A stretch of DNA of 50,743 nt from Paenibacillus humicus NBRC 102415. Lineage in GTDB: Bacteria > Bacillota > Bacilli > Paenibacillales > Paenibacillaceae. Both the position numbers and the translations under genes were made by a program. The stretch covers positions 1-50,743 of the forward strand of contig NZ_BIMD01000038.1 in the NCBI RefSeq assembly GCF_004000905.1. The letters run 5' to 3'. The notes beneath the pieces are model-generated. The model was given only the letters and a program-made list of their open reading frames with translations, ran no database searches and was not told where the DNA came from. Of the stretch, positions 26,075-33,573 are shown in pieces. How positions within the stretch are numbered: the stretch's first letter is position 1; each line of letters starts with the position of its first letter.

Positions 26075-26102
26075 AAAAAACCGGGATCCCAAGATCCCGG
26101 TT
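26075..26102 (-). terminator. Rho-independent terminator after the cold shock gene
   Basis: AACCGGGATC and GATCCCGGTT pair around CCAA. On the minus strand six T follow, starting with the paired ones. Confidence 0.92.
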
Positions 26103-26118
26103 CTCTTCGCAATCAAGC

Positions 26119-26319
26119 TTACAGCTTAACTACGTTTTCAGCCTGCGGTCCGCGGCTGCCTTCTACGACGTTGAACTCCACGCTTTGACCTTCGTCAAGC
26201 GTTTTGAAGCCTTCGCCCGTGATTGCGGAGAAGTGGACGAATACGTCGCCGCCACCTTCAACCTCGATAAAGCCGTAGCCTTTCTCGGCGTTGAACCATT
26301 TCACAGTTCCTCTTTGCAT
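26119..26319 (-). CDS. Cold shock protein, CspA/CspB family
   Basis: The 66-residue protein is a single cold shock OB fold with RNP1 (KGYGFIEV) and RNP2 (VFVHFSAI). It binds single-stranded RNA and DNA and acts as an RNA chaperone. Length and sequence are typical. GGAGG lies 8 bases before the ATG. It has its own terminator. The leader could be about 110-120 bases if the promoter lies near 26450-26475, as is common for csp genes, but the promoter boxes are weak. Confidence 0.97.
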   Translation of the reverse strand: MQRGTVKWFNAEKGYGFIEVEGGGDVFVHFSAITGEGFKTLDEGQSVEFNVVEGSRGPQAENVVKL

Positions 26320-26443
26320 GTTGACACCTCCTGCCCTGGTTACCCTGGTGAAGATACGACATAAGCGAAGCGGGTTACGGCAGGCCTTTCGGTACGCTCA
26401 AGTAACTGTTCAGCTATGCGAATTCATCCGAGTAGATATTACG

Positions 26444-26461
26444 CCTATACTACCATAGGCA
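26444..26461. promoter_or_regulatory. Dyad in the putative csp promoter region
   Basis: GCCTAT and ATAGGC are inverted around ACTACC. On the minus strand the dyad overlaps possible promoter boxes for the cold shock gene (TTGCGT, 17 bases, TAGTAT). The role is uncertain. Confidence 0.3.
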
Positions 26462-26485
26462 GAATTGTCACGCAACAAGTCTGTA

Positions 26486-28030
26486 TCAATCCTTGCCCGA
26501 AACGGCCGAATTCTCCTCCAGCCGCCCCGTCTGTCCGTCCCAGAGCCAAGCCGGGCGGCTGCCCGCAACATGCGCGCCTCCGTACCAGTCGTCCCACTCC
26601 CCGCCTTCGCCGCGGTTGGCCGCGCCGTCCAGCACCCGTCGCCCGAATGCCGTCAATGCGAGCGTCCCCTCCCGGAATACCGCACGGTCAGACGGCGAAT
26701 CACAGTCGCCGTCCATCCAGGCAAGCAGAGGCTCCGGCTGCTCCGCCAGCCCGTTCAGGATATGGCGGAATTGCAGATCGCCCATGCCGAGCAGCTGCAT
26801 CTTCACGGTGAATATGCGGAACATCCCATCCGCCGCGAGATTTCCCTCCCTTGCCAGCTCCAGAATCGCGCGCTCTGCGCTGCCAAGCCCGTCCCGGGAG
26901 GAAGGGAAGCGCGCCAGATGGGCCCGGAACGCATCGTGGGCCAGCGGAAGAGCGGACGTATCGCCGTCCAGCAGCCGCTGCAGCCTCATCGGATCTGCGG
27001 ACGCATACGCCTCCCATAAGCCGCTCCCAAGCTCAAGCTGCTCTTTCCCGATCGGCTGCCAAGTGCCGGACAATGCTCCCAGCTGCCTGCCCGAGAGCTG
27101 GCCGAGTCCGATGAAGGGCTCCACGCCCGGATACTCCCCGATGCAGAGCAGGCTGAGCCTGACCGATTCCGGCTTGCGCCGGGCAAGCTCATGCAGCAGA
27201 TAGGCAAGCATGCTCTGGTCGTACAGATCATGCTCGAACCAGAGCACGACCTCGCCGAAGCGCTCCAGCTCTCCCAGCTTGGCTTCCTGAGCCTCGCAGG
27301 CAGACAGATATTCCTCACGCGGCACTCCCAGCGTCTGCTCCAGATAGTGCGCGCGAATCTCCCTGCCGTCCTTATCTGCGCCGTCTGCGAAGACAGGGCC
27401 GTGGTTGTACGCTTCCCGCCAAGCGACGATCTCGCCGCCGATGCCGGACTCCCGCAGCTTGTGCGCGGCGCAGTCTCCGTTCGTGATATGAAGCATGTCG
27501 TCTCCTCCTTCATATAGTTCCTTCAGCATGGCAGCGGCATCCGCTACCGGCATGGCGCGCCTGAGGGAACGGCGGGCATCGTGCAGCCTCTTCTTGAGCG
27601 CTGCTGGAGACACGCCGAGGAAGGCCGACATCTCTCCGAGCGAATACCCTCGCCAGTAATACAGCTCGGCGGCGGTCCGCTGCTTCGCGGGGAGAGAGGC
27701 CAGCGATTGACGGAGCTCCTCTGCCTCCAGGCGCCTCTCCACCTGTTCTTCCAGCGACTCCCCGAACGCCGCCAGGAAGCCGTCGTCATAAGGGGCCGAG
27801 GGCAGCTTGCGGCGCCGGGTCATCCGGTAGCACTGACGCTCCACGATCCGCCGGAACCAGCCGGGAAACGCCCCTGGGTCCTGGAGAGAATGCCTGTGCA
27901 GGTACGCCTGCGTGAAAGCCTCCTGCACGGCGTCCTCGGCGTCGCCGGAGTCCATCAGCTTCTCCCTCGCGATGGCCATCGCCATCGGCGTGAACTTCCG
28001 GACAAGCGGCTCAAAATCCGATTGTTCCAA
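26486..28030 (-). CDS. ECF sigma factor fused to DUF1835/DUF3658 domains
   Basis: The 514-residue frame starts with TTG at 28030 after AAGGGGGAA. Residues 1-178 form an ECF sigma factor: region 2 with DAEDAVQEAFTQAYLH (~28-45) and region 4 with ELYYWRGYSLGEMSAFLG and a recognition helix around VSPAALKKRLHDARRSLR. From residue 179 it matches DUF1835 (MLHITNGDCAAHKLRESG, GEIVAWREAYNHGPVF, LWFEHDLYDQ), then a DUF3658-like region. A strong ribosome site, AAGGAGGAG, lies inside the frame 7 bases before the codon for Met179 (27496), so a separate DUF1835 protein may also be made. No anti-sigma gene is adjacent. The DUF1835 function is unknown. Confidence 0.85.
   Translation of the reverse strand: MEQSDFEPLVRKFTPMAMAIAREKLMDSGDAEDAVQEAFTQAYLHRHSLQDPGAFPGWFRRIVERQCYRMTRRRKLPSAPYDDGFLAAFGESLEEQVERRLEAEELRQSLASLPAKQRTAAELYYWRGYSLGEMSAFLGVSPAALKKRLHDARRSLRRAMPVADAAAMLKELYEGGDDMLHITNGDCAAHKLRESGIGGEIVAWREAYNHGPVFADGADKDGREIRAHYLEQTLGVPREEYLSACEAQEAKLGELERFGEVVLWFEHDLYDQSMLAYLLHELARRKPESVRLSLLCIGEYPGVEPFIGLGQLSGRQLGALSGTWQPIGKEQLELGSGLWEAYASADPMRLQRLLDGDTSALPLAHDAFRAHLARFPSSRDGLGSAERAILELAREGNLAADGMFRIFTVKMQLLGMGDLQFRHILNGLAEQPEPLLAWMDGDCDSPSDRAVFREGTLALTAFGRRVLDGAANRGEGGEWDDWYGGAHVAGSRPAWLWDGQTGRLEENSAVSGKD
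27496..27513 (-). promoter_or_regulatory. Internal ribosome binding site and start in the sigma-DUF1835 gene
   Basis: On the minus strand GAAGGAGGAGACGAC leads directly to ATG at 27496, which is the first residue of the DUF1835 domain. The spacing from AGGAGG is 7 bases. The frame upstream has no stop, so the site is translated as part of the fusion as well. Confidence 0.75.
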
Positions 28031-28163
28031 GATTGCCGTTCCCCCTTCGTCTCCATGCTCTCCTTAAGTGCCATCGAAGCGGCCGAAGGTTACCCGGAGG
28101 CAAAAAAAGAACACCTCTCCGTCTCCATCACAGGAAAATCCGGTAAGGCGCCTTTGCCGATGC

Positions 28164-28192
28164 TAAATATAAAGGGTCTCGGGGGCATGCAA
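28164..28192 (-). promoter_or_regulatory. Possible promoter of the sigma-DUF1835 gene
   Basis: On the minus strand TTGCAT (28192-28187) and TATTTA (28169-28164) are 17 bases apart, between the DUF6953 stop and the fusion gene. A TATATT overlaps at 15 bases. Confidence 0.4.
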
Positions 28193-28197
28193 CGAGC

Positions 28198-28572
28198 TTA
28201 CGTCCACGCCCAGAAAAATCCGTCCCGGTCCCAGGCGACTCTGCCCCGGTGCAGCTTGCGGAAGGCCTTCTTCACTTCCTTCTCCAGCGAAGCATGACCC
28301 TGCTCGTTGGTGAACACATACTGCTCCCCGAACTGCTCGCGCACATGGGCAACAGCTTCTTCCTGGCGAAGCATGCCGCGATTCTCGATCTCCCCGACCA
28401 TCCACTTCGCAATCTGCTGCTCTACCTGCGTATCCTTCACTTCCTGTGAATGCTGCAACTGCTGTGCCGCATCCGTTTGCTGCGTCTCCCTGTTTCCCTT
28501 CGTTTCTTGCGTCTCTATCCTTTCCTCTGTCTCGATCGTTCCCTGCTCGTCCTGCTTGCCTTGCTGCTCCAT
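28198..28572 (-). CDS. DUF6953 family protein
   Basis: The 124-residue protein has a hydrophilic N-terminal half (~50 residues rich in Gln, Glu and Thr) and a compact C-terminal domain (QIAKWMVGEIENRGMLRQEE, KAFRKLHRGRVAWDRDGFFW) that fits the DUF6953 pattern known from Bacillales. The domain looks like a small winged-helix-like unit, but its function is unknown. It lies 16 bases after the YiiX-like gene on the same strand, so the two are probably one transcript. Confidence 0.72.
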   Translation of the reverse strand: MEQQGKQDEQGTIETEERIETQETKGNRETQQTDAAQQLQHSQEVKDTQVEQQIAKWMVGEIENRGMLRQEEAVAHVREQFGEQYVFTNEQGHASLEKEVKKAFRKLHRGRVAWDRDGFFWAWT

Positions 28573-28588
28573 CGTTTCCGCACCGCCT

Positions 28589-29212
28589 TCAGCCTGATTC
28601 TGTTGCCATCAGTATAGCATGTTCGGCTTCCGCCGCCGAATCAGGCAGGAGCTCGCGGTCCAGAAAAGGATACTCATATAGGGGCCCTTCAAAAATTTTA
28701 TCGAGTCCGGGATGAAGGAGGAAATCATGCGGGGCTACCAGCGCTGGCGGCATTTCGAACAGACCGAATCCGCTCCGTTCCAACGCCTCGGCCACGAACT
28801 GCGAGCAGAAGTAACGGTCGCGGGGCTCGATCCGAATATTCAAGGCGATTCCAAGCAGTCCGATCAGGTTGTATTTGCATCGCTCTCCGGCCCTTCCAAA
28901 GCCTTCAAGCACCGTGCCTGCATGCTTGTACTGCTCCTCGGTCGCGCTCAGACGAAGCAGCACGCATCTTGTATCGGGGTGTCGGCGGAATATGCCGCCA
29001 TATATATCCTCTTCCACAAATCCGGCAGCGAGGGGGTTCGACAGGCTCTTGCGTCCAAAGCTGTACGCCCGATGCAGATCCAGATCAAGCGCCAGCGACG
29101 CGTGATTGTAAGGCGCTCCGGTAAAGCTTTTGATCAGCTTCGTAAACAGAGTGCCCGTGTCCGTAAGCAGAATGTACACATTTCTCGGCTTTCGCTCTTC
29201 TTGGCCGCCCAT
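28589..29212 (-). CDS. YiiX/YebB-like NlpC/P60-fold cysteine hydrolase
   Basis: The 207-residue protein has the circularly permuted NlpC/P60 layout: a first strand NVYILLTDTGTLFTKLIK, the catalytic histidine His37 in PYNHASL, and the catalytic Cys136 in DRYFCSQFVAEAL. Members may cut or bind amide or thioester bonds of peptides or lipids. No signal peptide is seen, so it is probably cytoplasmic. The start is preceded by GAGGGGGG. It is the first gene of a short leftward unit with the DUF6953 gene. Confidence 0.85.
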   Translation of the reverse strand: MGGQEERKPRNVYILLTDTGTLFTKLIKSFTGAPYNHASLALDLDLHRAYSFGRKSLSNPLAAGFVEEDIYGGIFRRHPDTRCVLLRLSATEEQYKHAGTVLEGFGRAGERCKYNLIGLLGIALNIRIEPRDRYFCSQFVAEALERSGFGLFEMPPALVAPHDFLLHPGLDKIFEGPLYEYPFLDRELLPDSAAEAEHAILMATESG

Positions 29213-29473
29213 CCGTCCGCCCCCCTCGCTTTTTTTGTTGGCTGAGCCTCAGGATAGCATGGCTGCGACCGGAGCATAAGCGTCTGGAGGTTGAGGATGC
29301 TCTGGACCTTAGGCGGGCATGTTCAGCCGCCGAAGTCCGGCTTATATAGGAGGAGAGGCTCTGCAAAGGGGCTTTGGCGCCCTTCGATATGCCGGCCTGG
29401 CCGGACCGAAACCTGAAACCCCCCGCCTGCTTGATCGGTACTATAGACATACCGCAACGAAAGGTGGACGCTT

Positions 29474-29923
29474 ATGATCAAAAAACATCTGCTGCCCCTG
29501 CTCCTCGTTCCCGCCCTTTTCCTGCAGGGCTGCTCCTTTCTCGGGGGCGTCAGCGACTCCTTGAGCTACACGAACGAAACCGTCGCCTATATCAACGAAG
29601 CCGCCGACTTCTCGCAGCAGCTGCCCGAGATGACGCAGCAAGCCCTGTCCGATCCCGCCGCCCTGGACCGGCTCACGGCGGAGCTGCAAGCCATGCAGGC
29701 GGAAATCACCGCCTTCAAGGATCTCCAGGCGCCCGAATTCGCCTCGGAAATCGACCAGCAGCTGACCGCTTACAGCGATACGCTGAACACACAGATCAGC
29801 GGCCTGCTGAAGCAGGCGGAGGCGGGCGCCGTCAGCCTGCAGGCTCTGGAGCAGTCGCAGATCATGCAGACGGCATCGCAGATCACGGAGATTCTTGATC
29901 AGGTCAAGCAGTTGGGGTCGTAA
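29474..29923 (+). CDS. DUF6376-like small lipoprotein
   Basis: The 149-residue product has a lipobox ending at Cys20 (LFLQGC) and a mature part that is nearly all helix, with Gln/Ala-rich amphipathic stretches (AAALDRLTAELQAMQAEITA-like) suited to a coiled coil. It resembles the DUF6376 lipoproteins of Bacillales. Function is unknown; it should sit on the outer face of the membrane. The ribosome site is AAAGGTGG. A terminator follows. Confidence 0.78.
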   Translation: MIKKHLLPLLLVPALFLQGCSFLGGVSDSLSYTNETVAYINEAADFSQQLPEMTQQALSDPAALDRLTAELQAMQAEITAFKDLQAPEFASEIDQQLTAYSDTLNTQISGLLKQAEAGAVSLQALEQSQIMQTASQITEILDQVKQLGS

Positions 29924-29968
29924 GGCTCCATCTGCTTGGCCAGGGCCCGATTTTGCAACCCGGAAAGC

Positions 29969-30015
29969 AAGAGACCGTCCCGAAGCCAATGGCTGGCTCT
30001 GAGACGGTCTCTTTT
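29969..30015 (+). terminator. Rho-independent terminator after the DUF6376-like gene
   Basis: AAGAGACCGTC at 29969 pairs with GACGGTCTCTT at 30003, followed by TT. It lies 46 bases after the stop and may also act on the converging CtaM gene. Confidence 0.8.
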
Positions 30016-30041
30016 CCTTGCTCCGGCAAGCCGGCTTCAGC

Positions 30042-30602
30042 TCAATAATAAGGAGCCATGAACAGATACACGATGACGCCCGTGAAGCTTACATACAGCC
30101 AAATCGGCATCGCCCAGCGGACGATCTTCTTATGCTTGGCCACCTGCATCGTCCATCCCCATACGAGCGCGAACAGCGCGAGGGGAACGATGACGGCCGC
30201 CAGGAAGCTGTGGCTGATCAGGATCGTGAAGTAGATCGGACGCAGAATGCCTTCGCCGCCGTACTTCGCCGTCTCGGGAGAGACGTAATGGAAAGTCAGG
30301 TACGTGACAAGGAACAGCAGCGTCGAGGTGAATGCGGCGAGAATGAAGCCCTTGTGAAGCCGGATATTTTTCCGGATGATCGCGATAAGCGCGGCCACGA
30401 GGAAGATGAACGTGAAGCTGTTCAGAATCGCGTTGATCCGCGGCAGGATCGTGACGTCGAAGCTGACCTCGCCGCCGTATCCGATCGGACCGAAGAACAG
30501 CAGCAGGATAATCGCGTTGGCCGCGATGGATATGCCGATGATCCACGCCGTGAAGTTGCGGGTCGTGGACGGCTTGTACGAATCGGGGGATTGGCTGCTC
30601 AA
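30042..30602 (-). CDS. ctaM: DUF420 membrane protein, CtaM-like cytochrome oxidase assembly factor
   Basis: The 186-residue protein has five hydrophobic segments (AWIIGISIAANAIILLLFFG first, WAMPIWLYVSFTGVIVYLFM last) and conserved histidines (RLHKGFIL, TYLTFHY, LISHSFL). This is the DUF420 pattern; in B. subtilis the member YozB/CtaM is needed for the quinol/cytochrome oxidase. A longer frame exists, but a TTG at 30602 has AAGGAGGG 7-8 bases before it and starts just before the conserved part. A TATAAT box on the minus strand at 30672-30667 is a likely -10. Confidence 0.85.
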   Translation of the reverse strand: MSSQSPDSYKPSTTRNFTAWIIGISIAANAIILLLFFGPIGYGGEVSFDVTILPRINAILNSFTFIFLVAALIAIIRKNIRLHKGFILAAFTSTLLFLVTYLTFHYVSPETAKYGGEGILRPIYFTILISHSFLAAVIVPLALFALVWGWTMQVAKHKKIVRWAMPIWLYVSFTGVIVYLFMAPYY

Positions 30603-30666
30603 AAGGAAACCCTCCTTGGGATGCCGCCGAACCGGCTGCGGCCGGATGCGGACTTGTCTTGTCTTC

Positions 30667-30672
30667 ATTATA
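30667..30672 (-). promoter_or_regulatory. -10 box of the ctaM promoter
   Basis: A consensus TATAAT on the minus strand lies 65 bases before the CtaM start. The -35 is weak. Confidence 0.4.
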
Positions 30673-30836
30673 GGCCAAGACGAACAGCCGCTCCGCCGGC
30701 TTCTGTGACAACAACTTGAATCTTGCCTCTGTCAGGGCGGGCTGAGAGGCTCCCGATTGCCGGTGCGCTCGGCTGCTTCAAGCCGTATCCCAGCCAGGCC
30801 TGATCCGCGATGCCGGATGCACCGCCATCGGCGGAA

Positions 30837-31691
30837 TCAGATCTTGTCCGCGACGAACGCATGCACGGCCATCGGCCTCATGGGCCGGCCCGATTCGGCA
30901 TAAGCCCTCAGCAGCTTCAGCTGGGAGCGGACCAGCTGCTTGGCCTTGTCCGGCATCGGAAGCGGCGAATCGAGCTCCGCCGGGGCTTCCGCGAGAGTCA
31001 GCTCCGTCTCCCACCTCGCGTCGTGCATTTCCGGCGAGTGGACGGCCGTCTGACGGGAGACGGTCCACCCGGCTTCGGACGCCAGCTCGCGTATATCCTC
31101 GGGCGTGAACAAGGTCCGGACGTTGGAGAAGCTGTTCATTTTGTAGCATTCCACCTGCGATTGGATAAGCACGGCCATATAATGCGCCAGCTGTTCCGGT
31201 TCGTCGACTCCCATATCCCACTCGGCGAAGCAGAGCTTGCGCGCCCAGCGCCGCACCTTCGTCAGGATAGCGGCCAGCTCCTCGAACGACTTCAGATACC
31301 AGGAGCAGTGGGAGAGTACGACGAAATCGAACTCGTTGTCCTCAAAGCCGACTTCATCCGACAAGACGTCGATGCCATAATCCATCCGGATTCGGCTTCC
31401 CAGCGGGGACGCCTTCAGCTTCGCGGCCGCCTCTCCAACCGTCATCGGCGACCCGTAATCCGGCGGCGCGATGTCGACTCCGTGTACGAATCCCCGCTCG
31501 CCGGCAAAGTGCGCCAGCACGGCCGTCGTGTCTCCTTGGCCGCAGCCGATTTCCAGAACTCGGCTTCCTTCTTTTATTTCCCAAAAACGAGCCAGCTTAA
31601 TACGATGCTCGGTCTGAATCTGCTGGACGTCGGACAAATGGCCTTCCAGGCCCATTCCCTCCACGATCGCTTCGATAATGTCCTTATTCAT
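30837..31691 (-). CDS. SAM-dependent methyltransferase
   Basis: The 284-residue protein has a class I methyltransferase fold with the SAM loop VLEIGCGQGDTTAVLA (motif I), an acidic residue after the second strand (GVDIAPPD) and FDFVVLSHCSWYL in the motif IV region. It is cytoplasmic. The acceptor is unknown: the family is broad and neighbours give no hint. AAGGAG lies 9-10 bases before the ATG. No operon partner is close. Confidence 0.85.
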   Translation of the reverse strand: MNKDIIEAIVEGMGLEGHLSDVQQIQTEHRIKLARFWEIKEGSRVLEIGCGQGDTTAVLAHFAGERGFVHGVDIAPPDYGSPMTVGEAAAKLKASPLGSRIRMDYGIDVLSDEVGFEDNEFDFVVLSHCSWYLKSFEELAAILTKVRRWARKLCFAEWDMGVDEPEQLAHYMAVLIQSQVECYKMNSFSNVRTLFTPEDIRELASEAGWTVSRQTAVHSPEMHDARWETELTLAEAPAELDSPLPMPDKAKQLVRSQLKLLRAYAESGRPMRPMAVHAFVADKI

Positions 31692-31805
31692 AAGCAGCCT
31701 CTCCTTCCGCGAATCGTTTCTCGCTCTGCTCCCACTTTAATCCTCGACAGCCTTCAACACAATCCCTGAAAGGGCGGCCAACTATCAAGAAGAGGCGATC
31801 CACGC

Positions 31806-31873
31806 CAGTTATCGCGAGATTAGACGCATGGGCTTATGCAGTCAGAGGGACAGTTGTCGCGAGTTCAGACGCA
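31806..31873. repeat. Pair of 23-base direct repeats in an intergenic region
   Basis: CAGTTATCGCGAGATTAGAC at 31806 and CAGTTGTCGCGAGTTCAGAC at 31851 begin two copies that both continue GCA. The copies start 45 bases apart and are imperfect. They lie between the methyltransferase and amidase genes and resemble dispersed intergenic repeats; their role is unknown. Confidence 0.55.
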
Positions 31874-31947
31874 GGCTAGAAGGACTTAGGGTCCGTTCGT
31901 CGAACAAATGCTAACCAGAACATGGCATAAAGGGAGTGTATCTCTAG

Positions 31948-33432
31948 ATGGACAAAACGAACAAGGAAAGTTGGATAGAAGCAGACATCGTTTCGCTGCA
32001 GGCAGCCATGGAATCAGGCGCGCTGTCGGCGGCGGCTTGCGTCCGCTGGTACCTGGAGCGGATCGAACGGCTCAACCCGAAGCTGAAAGCCGTGCTGGAA
32101 GTCAATCCGGACGCGATTGCGGTCGCGGAGGCGCTTGACGCGGAGCGGTTGGAGCGCGGATCCCGCGGACCGCTTCACGGCATCCCGATCCTGCTCAAGG
32201 ATAATATCGATACGGGCGACCGCATGCACACAAGCGCCGGCTCGCTCGCTCTTGCGGAGCATTTCGCTGGGATGGATTCGGCCGTCGCCGAGCAGCTGAG
32301 GGCTGCCGGAGCTGTATTCCTGGGCAAGGCCAACATGACGGAGTGGGCGAATTTCATGTCGGGCACGATGCTGTCGGGGTATAGCTCGAGAGGCGGCCTG
32401 ACGCTCAATCCTTACGGTCCCGGCGAGCTGTTCGTCGGCGGCTCAAGCTCCGGCTCCGGCGCGGCGGTTGCCGCAAATCTGTGCGCGGCCGCCATCGGCA
32501 CCGAAACCTCGGGCTCGATCATCAGCCCATCCTCGCAGAACGGTCTTGTCGGCCTCAAGCCGACGATCGGACTCGTCAGCCGCAGAGGCATCATCCCGAT
32601 CGCGCACAGCCAGGATTCGGCCGGTCCGATGGCTCGTACGGTCCGGGACGCCGCAATTCTGCTCGGCGCCATGACGGCGGCGGATCCAGCCGATGCGGCC
32701 ATGCAGGAAAAAGGGCGAAAAGCATATGCGGATTATACGCCTTTCCTGGACGCAAACGGTTTGCAAGGCGCGAGAATCGGCATTCCGCGGCATTATTACC
32801 AAGGACTCGATGACGCACGGGCGATGATCATCGAGCGGGCGATCGCCTTGTGCAAGGATCGCGGGGCGATCATTGTCGACCCGGTCTCCATGCCTTGCGA
32901 GAGCGCGAAATGGGATTGGGACGTGATGAGGTTCGAATTCAAAAAAGGGCTGAACGATTATCTGGCCCAAGCAGGCCCCGGCGCTTCCGTCCGGACGCTG
33001 GATGAACTCATTGCCTTTAATGAACAGAATCGCGAAGTCGCCCTGAAATACGGGCAAGACACGCTGATCTGGTCGAACGAAACAAGCGGCACTTTGTCTG
33101 AACCGGTGTATGCCGAGAGCTTGCGCCTTAACCGCGAATTAGCCCGGAATCAAGGCATCGATCATGCGATTCGCGCTTACAGGCTCGACGCGCTGTTGTT
33201 CCTGGGCAACGAGGAAGGGCTCGATGTGTCCGCTCGCGCGGGATACCCCGTTATCACCGTGCCGGGCGGGTACGCGGAAACAGGCATCATCGCTGAAGAC
33301 GGCTGTACGACCAAAGGGCCCCAGGGAATTACTTTTGTCGGAACCGCCTACAGCGAGCCCGTGCTTCTACGGCTGGCCTACGCCTACGAACAAGCGAGCC
33401 TGCACCGGCTCGCGCCGGCCGATCCGGACTGA
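31948..33432 (+). CDS. Amidase signature family enzyme
   Basis: The 494-residue protein carries the Ser-cisSer-Lys centre: Lys in PILLKDNIDT, the glycine/serine-rich loop VGGSSSGSGAAVAAN and the nucleophile region GTETSGSIISPSSQNG. It matches the GatA-like amidases that act alone, as no gatB or gatC is nearby. There is no signal peptide. It should hydrolyse amides to acids and ammonia; the substrate is unknown. AAAGGGAG lies before the ATG. It stands alone, with a terminator after it. Confidence 0.92.
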   Translation: MDKTNKESWIEADIVSLQAAMESGALSAAACVRWYLERIERLNPKLKAVLEVNPDAIAVAEALDAERLERGSRGPLHGIPILLKDNIDTGDRMHTSAGSLALAEHFAGMDSAVAEQLRAAGAVFLGKANMTEWANFMSGTMLSGYSSRGGLTLNPYGPGELFVGGSSSGSGAAVAANLCAAAIGTETSGSIISPSSQNGLVGLKPTIGLVSRRGIIPIAHSQDSAGPMARTVRDAAILLGAMTAADPADAAMQEKGRKAYADYTPFLDANGLQGARIGIPRHYYQGLDDARAMIIERAIALCKDRGAIIVDPVSMPCESAKWDWDVMRFEFKKGLNDYLAQAGPGASVRTLDELIAFNEQNREVALKYGQDTLIWSNETSGTLSEPVYAESLRLNRELARNQGIDHAIRAYRLDALLFLGNEEGLDVSARAGYPVITVPGGYAETGIIAEDGCTTKGPQGITFVGTAYSEPVLLRLAYAYEQASLHRLAPADPD

Positions 33433-33502
33433 AATCGAAGCCGGAATAGAAAGGCTGAAATCGTTCATGCAGACGTTCTCCAAACGGGAGCGGAATAAAA
33501 CA

Positions 33503-33539
33503 GCGGCGGAAGACAGGGCTCGCGCCCGGCTTCCGCCGC
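33503..33539. terminator. Two-way terminator between amidase and SLH-GH26 genes
   Basis: GCGGCGGAAG and CTTCCGCCGC pair with an inner GGGC/GCCC stem. Rightward, CTTT follows; leftward, TGTTTTATT follows, so it fits better for the leftward gene. Confidence 0.75.
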
Positions 33540-33573
33540 CTTTGCTTGGTTCAGGAGAACATTTATGGCGCCG

